Source: Trichosphaerium sp. ATCC 40318 (Eukaryota; Discosea; Flabellinia; Trichosidae). From it: a DNA stretch of 64,000 nucleotides. The notes below the pieces were generated by a model that saw only the letters and a list, made by a program, of their open reading frames with translations, made no database searches and was not told where the DNA came from. Position numbers and translations under genes: made by a program. Each line of letters opens with the position of its first letter. Position 1 is the first letter of the stretch. The DNA is taken from the NCBI GenBank assembly GCA_038496445.1, contig JALMLS010000256.1, forward strand, positions 186,001 to 250,000, written 5' to 3'. This document shows positions 34,181 to 46,409 of the stretch, one piece after another.

Positions 34181-36676
34181 CTAAAAGTATTGCCTTACCT
34201 GAAAGTTTAGCACACTCCTCTTAAGTCCATATTGATACATACATTCAGCCTTTAAGTAATCGCGTACATCTATAAATAAAGTTGTTATTACGTCAGAATT
34301 ATTACTAACAGAGTGGATTATTTACCTTCTTCAACGTTTTTCAACTCTGGGAAAAAAGTAGTGAAAAAATCAAAGTCAGTATTACTACCAAGCATATGTG
34401 CTACACTTCTTTTTCTTCCATTTTTAGGTGGCTCCATACCATGTTCTTTATATTTCTTTGTTGTAATAAATAACTCATTTATCATCTGCCAAGTATCATC
34501 AACACTCTTTTTCCTCTTTATAAAAGCTTGAATACGTTCCTTATTTGTAACACAACCCAAAACAATACCGACTTTAGTTAGTCTTAAATCAGCATTATTT
34601 GAGCGTATTGCATATCGGAATTCGGCGGATTTTGGCTTTGTAATGGAGTAAACGCCTTCAATTGTTCCTAGAACACAGGTTTAGATTTAATATTTTTTTT
34701 CGAATTCATAAGTTTCTATTTACCGTTACTCGTCAGCGAGTCTACCATGGACCACATATAAGAAGAGCTTCTAAACTTCTCCTTGAAACCTCGGTGCATC
34801 AATCCTGCAGAAATCCCAGCAAACATGCCCTAAATATCAGTCAGCTCTGTTTGAGTTTTTTTTAAAAAAGAGGATTAACTGTACCAACGAAGCAGCTTCT
34901 TCATAACTACTGATACCTATGACTTGACCAGCAAAATAAAGACCATTAATTCTATTTGACTCGAGTGTACTATAGAGCTCTGAGGGAAAAGTTAATCATC
35001 TTCTATTGTTTTTTTTTAAAGCCTTTTAGCGTTTTATTACCTCTGCCTTCCAAGACTGAGTACACTTTTGAGTATCCATATTTGAGAATTTCAGCCTTAT
35101 TGAGTCCTCTTAGAGATTGCACAAACGCTCTTTGAGTGTCTGGATTTAAACTTGTAGCGAGTCCATTTAAGTAATATCCATTAGGAATATTTGATTGTTC
35201 AACAAATATTTTTCGTTGCATCTTTGGATCAGTGAGCTGTAGTTTAGCTTCTATTTGCGTTCCAGTTAGGTATATTACGTGTAACTAGTACCTATGCTCC
35301 TACAACTGGTAGGTCCTTGTAATGTCTGAAACCTAAGCATGGTTTAAAAAGAATTTGCAACAACTTGATTTTTTACGGTTTCTCGTGCAAGTGAGCTGCC
35401 ACAATCTTCTTTGCTTCTTCGTTAAAACTAGTGCTATATACAGTATCACCTTTATACAGATTTTTCAAATCATTTGGTGTATGAAGAAACGATAGTGGAA
35501 CAGGCTCATCCTTAAACTCTATTTCTCTATTGAAATAAAAAAAATCAGAAAAAAAACCAGAAAAAACTAGTACCGTACGTCAGTTTATCTGGTTCAATCG
35601 TAGACTTGTCAATGATTGGCGGACTACCTAATAATTGGTGTTAATATAAAATATACCTTATTGTTACTGTTGACTTACCAGTACGATGTAGTACCATTCT
35701 AAAGCCAAGTTTACGCAAATCGTTTAACATTTTCGTGTTCGTAATTTCTAGACAAAACAAGTCAAAAAAAAACCGTCTCATACACATAGTTATTGACTAC
35801 ATAAAGTTAAATTATGTACCTGGGTTTATAGTTTTCTACAAAGTAACAAAAAAATCGAATTAGTCAAAAAGTTTGCTACAGAAATGGTGTTGCACGTGAT
35901 CATCACGTGATAATATAAAAAGATCCTTGTACCTTTCCACGCGCTTTAAACCCTTCTAGGTAACTTCCAACAGTCATAATAACTTGCTTAGTGTTTATGA
36001 CCTCTCCATTTGCTGAAAATCGTTAAAAAAACCCAATCTTACAAAAGAGGAACGCACTCAATGTTACTCCTGTTACCTTACGGTCTTCTAGATTTACACT
36101 TTCAACTATTGACTTCTGTATAGTAAGGTTAGGTTGCTCTGAGAGCATTCTTCGAATAGCTTTAGAGTACTTAACACGATCTACAACGCTCCTTTGACGA
36201 TTTAGTTTACATTGAAAAGTTTCGTAGGTTCGTACCTTGTAGCTCTGTGTGCTGGGCCTTTTGAAGTAAATAGCGTAGCTGAATATATACAAGCCTCATC
36301 AGTAGCTCTACCCATGAGACCTACGAACTTTTGAGCGACTGGCAGTGTTATTTTGTTTCATCTGGTTTTTTACCATCCAGACTATCTATTTCGCGAACCA
36401 GAACGCTTCTTACGTTTCCACCAATCGAATTACCTCCAATCAAGTATCCTAAGCGTAATTAATCTTTTTGACTTCTTTTTACGCTATATTACCTATTTTC
36501 TCGGGGTCTGGGACGATCATTAGTGTTTTTAATTTCATTCGTGCTGTAACTGCTGCTGCCTCAATGCCAGCATGACCGCCACCAATGACAATGCAATCAT
36601 ACGCGCAATAACGCTTTTGGTTACTTATTTTTCTTAAACGAGTGGAAACTCCTTTTTTCAACCTGGAAAGTATCAT
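34181..36676 (-). CDS. MTO1: Mitochondrial tRNA U34 carboxymethylaminomethyl-modification enzyme (MTO1/MnmG-like)
   Basis: ATG 36676 opens with an Arg/Lys/Ser-rich presequence ([20 protein letters not shown]) typical of mitochondrial import. The FAD-binding motif [15 protein letters not shown] follows, then [12 protein letters not shown]...[61 protein letters not shown] and [27 protein letters not shown], all in MnmG/GidA order. Roughly a dozen exons. In bacteria and mitochondria this flavoprotein works with MnmE/GTPBP3 to modify the wobble uridine of several tRNAs. The C-terminal helical domain seems short: the last frame ends [10 protein letters not shown] at 34181, so a further exon may be missing from my model. 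Conserved cysteine positions were not checked. Confidence 0.85.
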
Positions 36677-37049
36677 AATTGATACATATGGCCTGTTGGT
36701 AGCTGTTAAAGCAATGTTTGAAACTTAACGAATTTTGTGCAAGTCACTTTCCTAAAAACTGTTTTTCTGCACAAATGGTACTTACTCACACTGTAAGTTG
36801 TGTCAACTGTGCTCAAACAGTCAAACAAAAACAATCACGTGACTTTTCAAGCAAGTACTGGTAAAAAAAACGCAACAACTTTTGTGGACAATACTTTATT
36901 ATAGGGTCTAATACTAGCGAACTTCTGATTCCTAGCTATAGGTATGGTACAATATAGTTTGTATGGGATCGCAAGGGGTTCTCCCATAAGATATAGCTAA
37001 GCTGTAGTAGAGTCAATTTATAATACAAAGTGATTTTTATTTCACATTG
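36677..37049. other. Intergenic, no gene seen
   Basis: Between the MTO1-like start and the winged-helix gene's stop. CACGTG near 36837. Confidence 0.4.
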
Positions 37050-39045
37050 TCAAAGTGTATCGAATTCTACATTTGTTGTTTCGCAATCATACAAATCGCT
37101 TCCTAATAATTCCATCTTCTCAATCACTTCTTCTGTAACCTTTTCATTCATTTCTTCTTTAAACGTTGTGACTGTAACATTATACTGTTTCTTTGTTACT
37201 TTAGCTTTCCACATGGCAACAACTCTTCCTTTTACAAGTATAACAGGGTGTACAATAGCGTTTTTTGTCCTAAATAAAACAAAGTAAATAAAGGTCACAA
37301 GAAAAACTAACAAGTTAAAATCTGTTGCAAAAAATGACAACACAAGGCAGAAGAAAGTGCTTTTAAACAGGCTATAAGAAAAAGGAGTTGCCATTTCTGA
37401 TTGCTAGAATAGACATATCACTTATTGATTGGCACGTACATCGTTCTTCTGAGAAAAAAAAGCAAAGGAAAAGAAAACTCACCAGATTGTCCGCCTGTAA
37501 GCTTCATCAATAAACCACAGCTTACTCTTATGCGCTAACACTGTCGCATCAAAATGTCCTAGTACAATAACAGGCCAATCTTTTCTTGGTGGAATAGATT
37601 CATTATCATCTACTGAACCAGGTGCAACATACATTGACTCACCACAAGAAGATACCTACAAGAAAGTTTACTACAAAGAAATACTCTTCTCGAAACATTT
37701 TAAAACATACTTGTTGTAGGTCATCCTCAACTAATGAAAACCATCTCTTCGTGTTTGTTAGTGTCGTCCCTCTCCAGTAAGCAAAATCATGAAGTGTAGC
37801 AGGTCCATAAGCATCGAAATACCTCTTCAGAATTTCGCTATTGGCTGTATCATAATCTACCGGTTTCCAAGATAATGATGGCTTCCACTTCCCACGTGAA
37901 GTGTACAAAGTACCTAATTAATATCTCAATTATTAACACTAAGCTAATACTTCCTAACAATACCTTTTTTTGTGCCAGAATAGCAAGCTTGACCAGTCAT
38001 GAGGAGCTCCATAACAAACCGGCCTAGCAAAAAATCACGATTGCTCTGGTTCACTGCACAGGTTCTTGTGTTTGTGGCTGTCCAAAAAAAAGACGTACGC
38101 CAAGCAGGAAACAACTTTTTATTGAATCCATACCCTTCAGCTTGGGCTACACCCTTTGAAATACTGTCACATTCCTCCAACTTATTCTTAAGTACTAACA
38201 TATTTTCATCAAATTCTTCTTCAGTACAGTTCCTTAATAATGTCAAATTATGCGCTCAAATGCTTATCATTTCTTATAAGTTTTCGCTACTTTAGAAGCA
38301 TCTTCGAAAAGAAAAAAAAATCACGTGGACAACACAAAAAAGGCAAGTGTAAAAAGGAGAAAATTGTTACGATTATCTATTGATAACGAGTTGAGGTACT
38401 TCTGAAAAAAGGGAACTGTTGCATTATGTACCATTTCTTCGGTACTTGTTCTCTTTGGCTGGCATCTGCTGTAAATGCGCTAGAATGTAAACACCAATCA
38501 TTAATGTCCTTTACAAAAAGTCACAAAGGTGTTTGTTCAAACTGTGGCTTTTAGCGTACATAAACATGCCAAGTACCCCTTTGACCCCATAGCCTCACCT
38601 ACAGGTAATGTTATGACACTCAACTAGAGTACGAGAAACATCGTCATTCCGCGTTTTAAACTTGCCAGAGTTTTGTTCGATAATAACTCGTCAGAGTACT
38701 CAGACATTGTTAGTCTACGCTCACATCTAACGAAAGAGGCAATAGGTTAAGCATTTATGAATTGACCCTTTTCCAACATTATAATCACCCAAAACGTATG
38801 AAAACGCTTACCTGTAGTCCAAAAAGCTTCTTAGAACATTCTTCCCAAGTTTTGTACTTTTTTAGAAGCCCAGTGTTACGTAGACGAAGCCAAGCTACTT
38901 GATCGCGTGATACCTGTATAAACGTTACTTTCAACGGCGATTTTAGCTTTAACTGGGAAAAGCTAACCTCAATTATACCAGAAGTACGCTTAACACGCTT
39001 AGTTTTATCTGATCTCCCGTTTCGTGTAATCTTACGCTTTGACAT
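37050..39045 (-). CDS. Winged-helix DNA-binding protein, AlkZ/HTH_42 family
   Basis: ATG 39045, stop 37050, about nine exons. The head is basic (MSKRKITRNGRSDKTKRVKR), then VSRDQVAWLRLRNTGLL and KKLFGLQ. RLWGQRGTWHVY carries the family's Q-R-G-T-W-H motif. Later come NRDFLLGRFVMELLMTGQ, YGPATLHDFAYWRGT, VIVLGHFDATVLAHKSK and AIVHPVILVKGRVVAMWK. These blocks match the winged-helix family that includes bacterial AlkZ/YcaQ DNA glycosylases for interstrand crosslinks and bulky alkyl adducts. Whether this eukaryotic member is a glycosylase is inference. The basic head could serve nuclear targeting or DNA contact. The tail is acidic. One border (near 38750) uses an acceptor within the first plausible exon start. 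Confidence 0.8.
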
Positions 39046-39459
39046 GTGTTCACAACTGATAAAATGAAAAAAATGAACAAATGCCTTTGCGAAAACTTGC
39101 CAACTTTTCAGTAAACTCAAAATTATTGACTTCATGTGTGAACGTCTTGTTCATACAACTTTGTCAATGAGTGTCTATCTATTTCTTACCGCAACTACAC
39201 CTAGGAGCACTATAGCTTACTATAATACATGAATACCCTTTAGTGCTAACTCGCTTTCTTTCTTATTCTTTGGTTGTCGGTTTCTGTACCAGAGTTGGTG
39301 TCATACCACCATCTTGTACCCTCCGTCAAGCTTACCATCGCATGATAATATTTGTCATATCATTGATCACTGTTACCAGCTCTTGTATTCTCCATGTCTA
39401 CAAGAAACAAGGATTTTTGGAACAGACAAGTTCATTCAAAAAAAGATCCAATAGTAAAT
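39046..39459. other. Intergenic, no gene seen
   Basis: Spacer between the winged-helix gene and repeat copy A. It is not part of the repeat. Confidence 0.4.
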
Positions 39460-39756
39460 AATATGGCTCCTAACAAGTGTTGCCCATTCTATAATTGACG
39501 AATAGGACCAAAGTACACACCACTGAAGGTATAAAAAAATAAGGCTTTCACCAGAGTACCTCAACAGTCAGCTGTCACTAAAGTACTTGTATTTTTCGCA
39601 TTTACTTTGAAGCAAAATAAATTTGTAGACTGAAACAAACATGGCGTCCACAGTTCGGCATCACCTCAATTAAAACTCACATTCATATTGATTACTAGGT
39701 ATACAAAAAGGGAGCAAGAAACTCTTGTTGCAAAGGATTTTCTTCTTGCAGCAAAA

Positions 39757-39817
39757 TTTTTTTTTTGTTTTTTTTTTTGTTTTTTTTTTTGTTTTTTTTT
39801 TTGTTTTTTTTTTTTTT
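39757..39817 (+). repeat. T-rich microsatellite (T10-11 G)n
   Basis: Four blocks of nine or more T, separated by single G, then a T run. The complementary A-tract is in copy B at about 55193-55240. It directly follows the stop of the 89-aa frame, so it could be a poly(A)-like tail of a retroposed unit or a slippage tract. Confidence 0.85.
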
Positions 39818-40085
39818 ACATTCTTGGGCTTCCGCCTTCGAATGCCATTTTTGCTAGATCAATGTCATAGCTGGATATCATTACGATATTTGATACGCCT
39901 GTAGGTGGGTAGTAGAGATCTTCTACCTGTGGGTCCCAAGTCAGAGCGTATGTGTAGTTTGGTCTGGTGTGAACCAGGATGCTTTTAGGGACTGTGACCG
40001 TGACTTTAATCACTAATGGTCTGCCCAGGAGAGAATTGTATTTTTTACGAGCGTACTTTCGCACTGCTCGGAGTAGTCTTGACAT
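39816..40085 (-). CDS. Small protein of 2-kb repeat (copy A), 89 aa, unknown
   Basis: ATG-initiated 89-codon frame, basic at the N-terminus (MSRLLRAVRKYARKKY) followed by alternating beta-like residues (VIKVTVTVPKSI) and aromatic pairs (TWDPQVEDLYYPP). No membrane segment or known family. Copy B (54926-55195) differs at one residue (His to Asn near position 58), while the remaining few base differences I see are silent. It might be a real repeat-encoded protein or a frame kept by recent conversion. No intron seen. Confidence 0.5.
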   Translation of the reverse strand: MSRLLRAVRKYARKKYNSLLGRPLVIKVTVTVPKSILVHTRPNYTYALTWDPQVEDLYYPPTGVSNIVMISSYDIDLAKMAFEGGSPRM

Positions 40086-41746
40086 GTCAAGCAGAAGTAT
40101 AGATATTGTAGTTGTAGTATTCGTATGCTTCCACTAGACAAAAAAATCGATTTTGCTTTTAACCAAGTAATTTCTTGTTGCAAAAAAATTGTGGTTTTGC
40201 TACGGTTTTTGAGAAAACCGGTTCAATGCGTTGTACATGGTAATTGAAGCATAACAAGTCCAATCGATGGTTGATAAGGGGATTTCTATGTTGGGTTTTA
40301 AGATATGGAGTTATGAAGTAAATCGGGATTGTAATGTTGAGAAACAAATGTGAAAAAAAGTGAAATTCGAAAAGAGAAATAAATGTAATTTACACCGGTT
40401 TCTACGTTCCCGTATGGTATCTTCCAGGCGTATTTTGATACTCATCTATATTTAACAGTCAATACAAAATCGTTTGAATCTGAAGAACCAAGAACTTTGC
40501 GTAATCAACCTTTATTTACTAGTGGTACGTTATTGATGTTAAAATAAGATGTTTCCGTGTTGTTTTGATCCAAAACAAGGTTGATCTTTCTGTTGTAGCT
40601 TCCCTCAAGCTCTTGTCGCTCAAAATATCCCTCGATTTTATAACGTAAACAAATCATAGCGTCGGTGACGGTTTGAACATGTAACGTGCCTTTTCGGTTT
40701 CAAAAAAACGTGATCGTACCGTTACCGATATTCTGCTGATTTTTGCTCTCAAACAAGCTTGTATGTAATGTGAGAGATAGCCGTATAAACTGTAACCTTG
40801 TTGGCGCTCTTTCAGTTCAAAATAGGATTTTTCTTTTCTTTTGTCGACTCTGACGCATTAACAAGAGCCACAATGCGTACTTCTTAGATTCACGATACTT
40901 TAAAGCTCTTGCAAGCTGTTTCTGCACCAACAACAGTGATCACTGTTGAAAACGCGTAAGCACGGCTCATCAGCTTGTTGTGATCATAGAATATACAGCT
41001 ACAATCGACAGACTTGCCATTCGATCGAATTCGAGGACTTTTACAGACTTTTCAAGAGATACGTTTATGTGCGTACCAATATTTAGAAGACACGACATTA
41101 CCAATTCTACAGAAACCAGAACCATAAAGCAGACAAAACATTTTCTCCGTACTTTGAATGCCGAAAGAGTTATACTGTGTAGCTTTTAATTTCCATTTTC
41201 GTACTTTTAGAAACATTGTTTACTAAAATAGTATGGCAGATACAAAGCGTCATTGTACCCTTCAAAATTACCTACGGCGTTAGTGTATAGCGGCAACGTA
41301 CAAACTTCTGTTTTTATCACACTAAATCAAACTTTGATTAAATCACGTTTTAGCAACCGAAATACGCCCGAATATGCCGGAAACATCAAGATGCTGACCT
41401 CAGAACTGTATTTTATATATTTAACATGTTTCTTGAGCGATTAATGCGCTACTGTGTAAACAGCGTTCTGACTTTTGTTTGTGTGAAGTTCTTAGCTTTG
41501 TTTTGCTTTTTTCCCCAACAGACTTAAATAAACTAAAAATGCAACTTCAATTCGATTCTTAACACGCTGCCACGTTAACCAGTAAAAGGGCATTGCTCTT
41601 AAGGATGGATTCATTGTTGTTTGCGTTTATCAACATTTCTCCTTGTACTCTACATCGTAAATTATCGGCTCCAAACTGCACAGTATATACGTACGTAGCC
41701 ATTAATATCTAAAACAAAATACAAGACGCAACTCTTCCTCTCAAAA

Positions 41747-42259
41747 ATGCCTTTTCGATCATCTCTCAACAACAAAACGAAACAACCTGCCTCCCAAAGC
41801 CTTTCTGAATTTGCGTGTAAAGGATTGAAGCATAAAACTGTTCTCATGGTTCTAAAATCTACGGTGATACAGCTCGACGCCTTGCATCAAGCAGGATATG
41901 GCTACATGCGCATCAACGGACAAAACATAAAAGTCCACAGGAAAGAACACTGCCTGATGCTCACTGGTTCGCGAAACAACGACAAAAATACTGGCTACGG
42001 CTCCTTATCACTTGAAGATACAAAAACTCACGATATTCACCAACTCGGATGCTTGGCAACCTGGCTTGCACTTGGAGGTGAATTTGATATTGTACAAACC
42101 ATGGACAAGCAACAACAGCTTCATTCTCTAAAAAAAACTTCTGCTTCAACCACATTGATTAACTTTGTATCTACGTGCTTCAATGCAACCACGACAACGC
42201 GAAACCTTTTAGACAAACTTGAAACTGTACAAGTAAGAAAGTTAAAGAGTAAAAAATAG
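41747..42259 (+). pseudogene. Degenerate kinase-like frame lacking N-lobe and catalytic motifs
   Basis: A 170-codon frame (MPFRSSLNNKTKQ...) aligns by eye with the middle and C-lobe of the kinase at 597-1897: MPF with VVMPF, VLKSTVIQLDALHQAG with ILKNTLRAIDKLHQSG, DIHQLGCLATWLALGG with DIVALGSMAIQLAIGG. The catalytic loop reads GYGYMRINGQNIKV, so the HRD Asp is gone and there is no DFG. The N-lobe is absent because the frame begins right at the inner border of repeat copy A. It is either a pseudokinase fragment still translated or a pseudogene; the long open frame without stops slightly favours recent or continued coding. Confidence 0.65.
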
Positions 42260-42769
42260 ATTTATGTAAACCTTGTTGTTCAATCTCTTTTTCATCATTT
42301 TCACTATGTTGTTCCCATCCGAGTATAATTGGTTTGGTACTACAATATTTAAAACTTCCATAGTTCTAACTGTGTACGTTTTAACTTGAGTTCGTTGTTC
42401 TAGTTATTTTAAAACAGCTGTGCAATAATAAAACGTGTCTTCGCTGGCTCTTCAAATGTGAGCTCATCTCAGGATACACCTTCGACAATGCCGCCACCTC
42501 AGCTGTGACTTTGAATAAAAGAGGTAGGTTAAGGCCAGCAATGCTCTATTACACTGATTCTTAGTTTATCATTCTCCCAAATTGCAAGCTATGCTTTGTA
42601 TTGTCCAAAAGGTCACAATCACGTGATTTTTCCAAAAGCCATAAATTAATTCGTTTATTTTTTCCATACAGCAGTCTAGCCTTGGGTTTTTTTCTCTCGA
42701 GTAGTTGTATCGAGAGAAAAAAAATAAACACCAAGTTATTTTTTATCCAAAAAAAAATTGCACTTTTTC
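42260..42769. other. Intergenic between convergent genes
   Basis: Holds the 3' ends of the kinase-like frame and of arrestin 2, and CACGTG near 42620. Nothing else seen. Confidence 0.4.
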
Positions 42770-45700
42770 TTAGAGTGCTACTTCCTTCTCAATGCGTTCA
42801 TGTGTTTTGTTATTCTTTAGTGTAGTAGGATGAACAAAAGCCAATGGAATTGTTACAGACTAATAGTAGAATAAGCAAAGCAAGTAAGAACGAAAAAGAG
42901 AATTTCTACGTACTTGCTTATGTTGATGAACAAGTGCAAGTTTAGTGCCTTTAAGCTCTATGAAGTGATGTACACGTATATATTTACCACCCTGTTGAGT
43001 AGTAATAGTTTGTTGGTTATATTTACGTGGTAACGTAATATTATAATCCTTCTCAAACCTAAAACAAACCATGTAAGAAAAACGTTTAAAAACTCAAAAA
43101 AAAAAAAACAATCGCGTGAACTACGCAATTAACTTACGTTGTATCTGGATTACAAACATTATGCAAAGACCTCTTAGCGAGAATACGTTCTGCGACATGA
43201 GGATGCTTAGACTATAGAAAAGTAAGCAAGTCAACAAAAAAGCTTCGGAACTTGTATGTTTCCAAAAAAAAAGCCTAAAACAAACTGTGCTAGCCCAAAG
43301 GCCATCGGCGTACCTGATCATCATAAATCAATATCTGCTCTTTTACGGATATCTTTACTTTACCCAATACATGAGACGAGTGATTAACAATACGCTAAAA
43401 GCAATGTTTTAGAATAAATTGTTCTAAAGTTTTTTTTTCCCTTTGAGGAGTACCAGCGATAAGCGTATCTTATCTCCAAGTGCTACAATCCAGCGATTTA
43501 CTCTTGCTTCTAATTTAATATGGTGTGCTCTAGATTCTCTAAAGCACTTATCCTTTGCAGCAGGACCACCATGATGATTAAATGGTGTTACAACTTTAAT
43601 TGGTAGACCTTAAAAACGGTAAGCAAAGCGAAAGTCAAAAGAGACAAAAATAGGCAAGATTTCAATTGTGTGTTGGTCTTGTTTACGTCTAAATTAACCC
43701 AAGAAGGCTCTTGAGACACAAAAAAAACGGTTTTTTGATTACTTTCATGAATGCGTTTAATACGTACTGAAAACATTCTTGCTACCATCATCTATAGCTG
43801 CAACAAGTACATATCTGGTAAAACCATACTCGCTTGAGTAATTAGGAGGTATTTTCTCTGGTATATCAATAGAGAATGGCCAAGATTTTTTACCGTTAGG
43901 TCCACCAATACTCTACAAAATATGTTAAACCAAGGTACTATCGAGTACCTAAACGTAAAGATACATGAAGAAGAGTTGCTTACTTTTGATTTTTTGCTAA
44001 TCTTCTCAAGCACTTTTACTGTATTTACAATAGTGCGTTGTGCTGATACGATCTTGGTGGAGTTAATTTCTTTTCCTGAAGTGCCGTTGACGTATTCCTT
44101 GTAACAAAAAATTAGTTTCGGACATTAAGGCATAGTTTTGACATAAGTGATTGTTAAATAGATAAAATCTGAGGGTTTTTTGGCGTGATAAATGCGTACT
44201 TCGCCTTGGAAACGTATAGTAACCGCTTTGAAGAATTTTGTAGGCAACTGAGAGTTAAATACAACTTTTCCCTCAAGTTTTGAACCAGCGAACGTTAGAT
44301 CAGAATTTATCTTTACGACTAGGTGAGGAATTAATCTACAAAAAGGTTAGACCTCATTTTAAATACCAAGTAAACAGCTTGACACTACACGCATTACCTC
44401 ACACGAGAATTCTTATCCAAAGGATCACCAGTAGGTTGTAACCTTGAATTAGGAACCCACTTTGCTCTTATTTTAATTTGAACGTTTGTATTAGGCACCT
44501 AGGGAGTTTTAGTGCTTTGATTGCCTCAAAAATAGTATAGATAACCACATACCCGTGTCCAGAGGACCTTACGTTCATCTGGTTTCATACTCTGTATATT
44601 AAACGCAACAGAACCTACATGAGTGCCAGTATCCTCCTAAACACCCAATCAACACCAAAATAAATAACACCACAATCCTCTACCTCAATTCTGAGTGCGC
44701 AACGCTCTACTTCCTTGTCTTCAAAGTAAAGTTGGAATCTACATCCCCATTTTGGCTCTGCAGTTTCTGCAGAGGTTGTGAACGCCATTCCTTCATCTTC
44801 TTTGTTCTTAATGAAAACCTATAGCACAAAAATTAACAACGTCAAATGCAAAAGTAAAGAGAAAAAACCAAAACACATTTTGGACCATCCTTGATATTTA
44901 CCTTGACACGATGTAATGACAGACCATTTAAGTTCTTTGCTTCAATGACATCAAGTTTTAGAATACCTAATGAAACGTAAATAAACAACTCAGCCAGCAT
45001 TTAATTAAAAGGGCAAGAAATCAATAATAAAAAACAAATAAATAAGCGCTTTTTCGTATGTACCATTTTTCGCTCTCAAATCAGCCTTTGTAGCTTTAGA
45101 TTGCGTCTTTGTCTTGCTTTCTTTGTCTCCTGTACTACGACTACTCTTTGCTCTCTTTTCCTTCTCTTTACTCCTAGTCTTTCCTTCTTTTGACCTGCTC
45201 TCCCTTGTTGAAGCTCTTGGTGCTTTTACTTCGCCACTCGTGTTTAAGTTTGTATTGTTTCCTGTACTTCCTGTATTTCCGACGAGCTCATTTGTCAATA
45301 CTAGGTGACCAAATTGATCTATCAAAGGAGCTTGACCAAGGTTCACAGAAATCGAGTGAGCACGCTCTCTACCTCCATCAACAGGCGCAAGAGTGTCAAA
45401 ATAGCCAACGTCGAATGGATTACTTTGAGATCCGAGAGGAGCGTTATATCCGCTTGCTTGTTGTCCTCTTGCGCTAGTATTTAGTCCTCTTGGTGTTGTA
45501 GGAGCCTTTTAACAAGATTAGAGAGATTTAAGGTAATTTAAAAACAGCTACAATTTGCTTATTTTGTACTGTAAGTAGCGTACCGAGCGATATGAGTCTG
45601 TGGTTATAACGTTATATTGTAAAAAGGGGTTGTTAATAATAGTTGGGTCTTGTTGTGTTGAAAGATTAATTGACATTGAGGAGCTTGGAGACAAAGAATC

Positions 45701-46110
45701 TGTGGTATCGATGATATTGCCACCAGTGACAAAGGTTGGTTTACTGTTCTCATCTCGTGGGGAAGTTATCTGTACAGGTTGAAACTCCGTTAGGTTACCA
45801 GGCTGCTCTATTGCTACCAACAGGCTTGGTTGCTATATTGCGTACGTTAACTCGCGAAAAACTAAAGTACTAATTTGCCACCAAAAACGAGAATAACGTG
45901 CTGTGATTGCTTGCGTACCCTTTGTCTTTTCTGCACTCTGTGTTTAGTTGGGGTACTAGTTTGTGGTGGATGATAGTACTCATCTGTTGCTGTTGGTTGT
46001 ACTACTTCGCCATTCTCTGCTTTGTAAATATCAAACGCGTTAAACGATAATGAGTTGTTTAGGCTGATATTGTCCGTAAAAGGGTTATCTAACGATGTCG
46101 TAGCTGCCAT
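42770..46110 (-). CDS. C2 domain-arrestin fusion protein (arrestin 2)
   Basis: ATG 46110, stop 42770, about a dozen exons. A long disordered head rich in Ser/Thr/Asn and a highly charged Lys/Arg/Ser stretch (RESRSKEGKTRSKEKEKRAK) precede the C2 domain (ILKLDVIEAKNLNGLSLHRV, WGCRFQLYFEDKEVERCALR, GSVAFNIQSM). The arrestin N-domain follows (VVKINSDLTFAGSKLEGKVV, FKAVTIRFQGEVRIYHA, WPFSIDIPEKIPPNY), then the C-domain (HHIKLEARVNRWIVALGDKI, GKYIRVHHFIELKG, VTIPLAFVHP). Same domain order as 23651-26156, so the fusion predates the duplication. It lies 300 nt downstream of the class C GPCR 2 stop on the same strand. Role inferred: adaptor for receptor internalisation with membrane-binding C2. Confidence 0.82.
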
Positions 46111-46409
46111 TATGTACACCAGAGCGCTGCAGTGGTATTATTAAGTCTGCTTGCCTAAAAAAACTGGACGAAAATGTTTTTCTGGTGTATTGTTTTTCCG
46201 CTATATCAACAAGCACCTACAGCTGACGCTAACTTGCATGCTTTCAAGCACTGTTCAAGTGTATTTCCTTGTTTGATAAAACGCCGTAAACCTCCGCAAA
46301 GCCATAGATCGTTAGGAATCGCAGTATTACAACGTATTAAAAATACGTATTAAAGTTTATTAGATATACACAAGTGTTAATTAGGTAACAGGCATTGTTA
46401 CGCTCGCAT

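Larger units (their letters stand above)
39460..41763. repeat. 2-kb inverted repeat, copy A
   Basis: Matches 53569-55540 as reverse complement. Landmarks: CTCCTAACAAGTGTTGCCCAT near 39467 pairs with the same string at about 55520-55540; the 89-aa frame 39816-40085 pairs with 54926-55195; the junction AAAACAAAATACAAGACGCAA near 41710 pairs with about 53613. The centre (39690-40950) is almost identical. The outer parts are more diverged, with a stretch around 41000-41500 that copy B largely lacks or replaces. The inner end stops a few codons into a kinase-like frame. It has no transposase-like frame and no obvious terminal repeats of its own. Confidence 0.85.

Noticed and set aside
39688-39870. 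Frame encoding runs of Phe/Cys
   Set aside because: Translation of the T-rich microsatellite; not a plausible protein.
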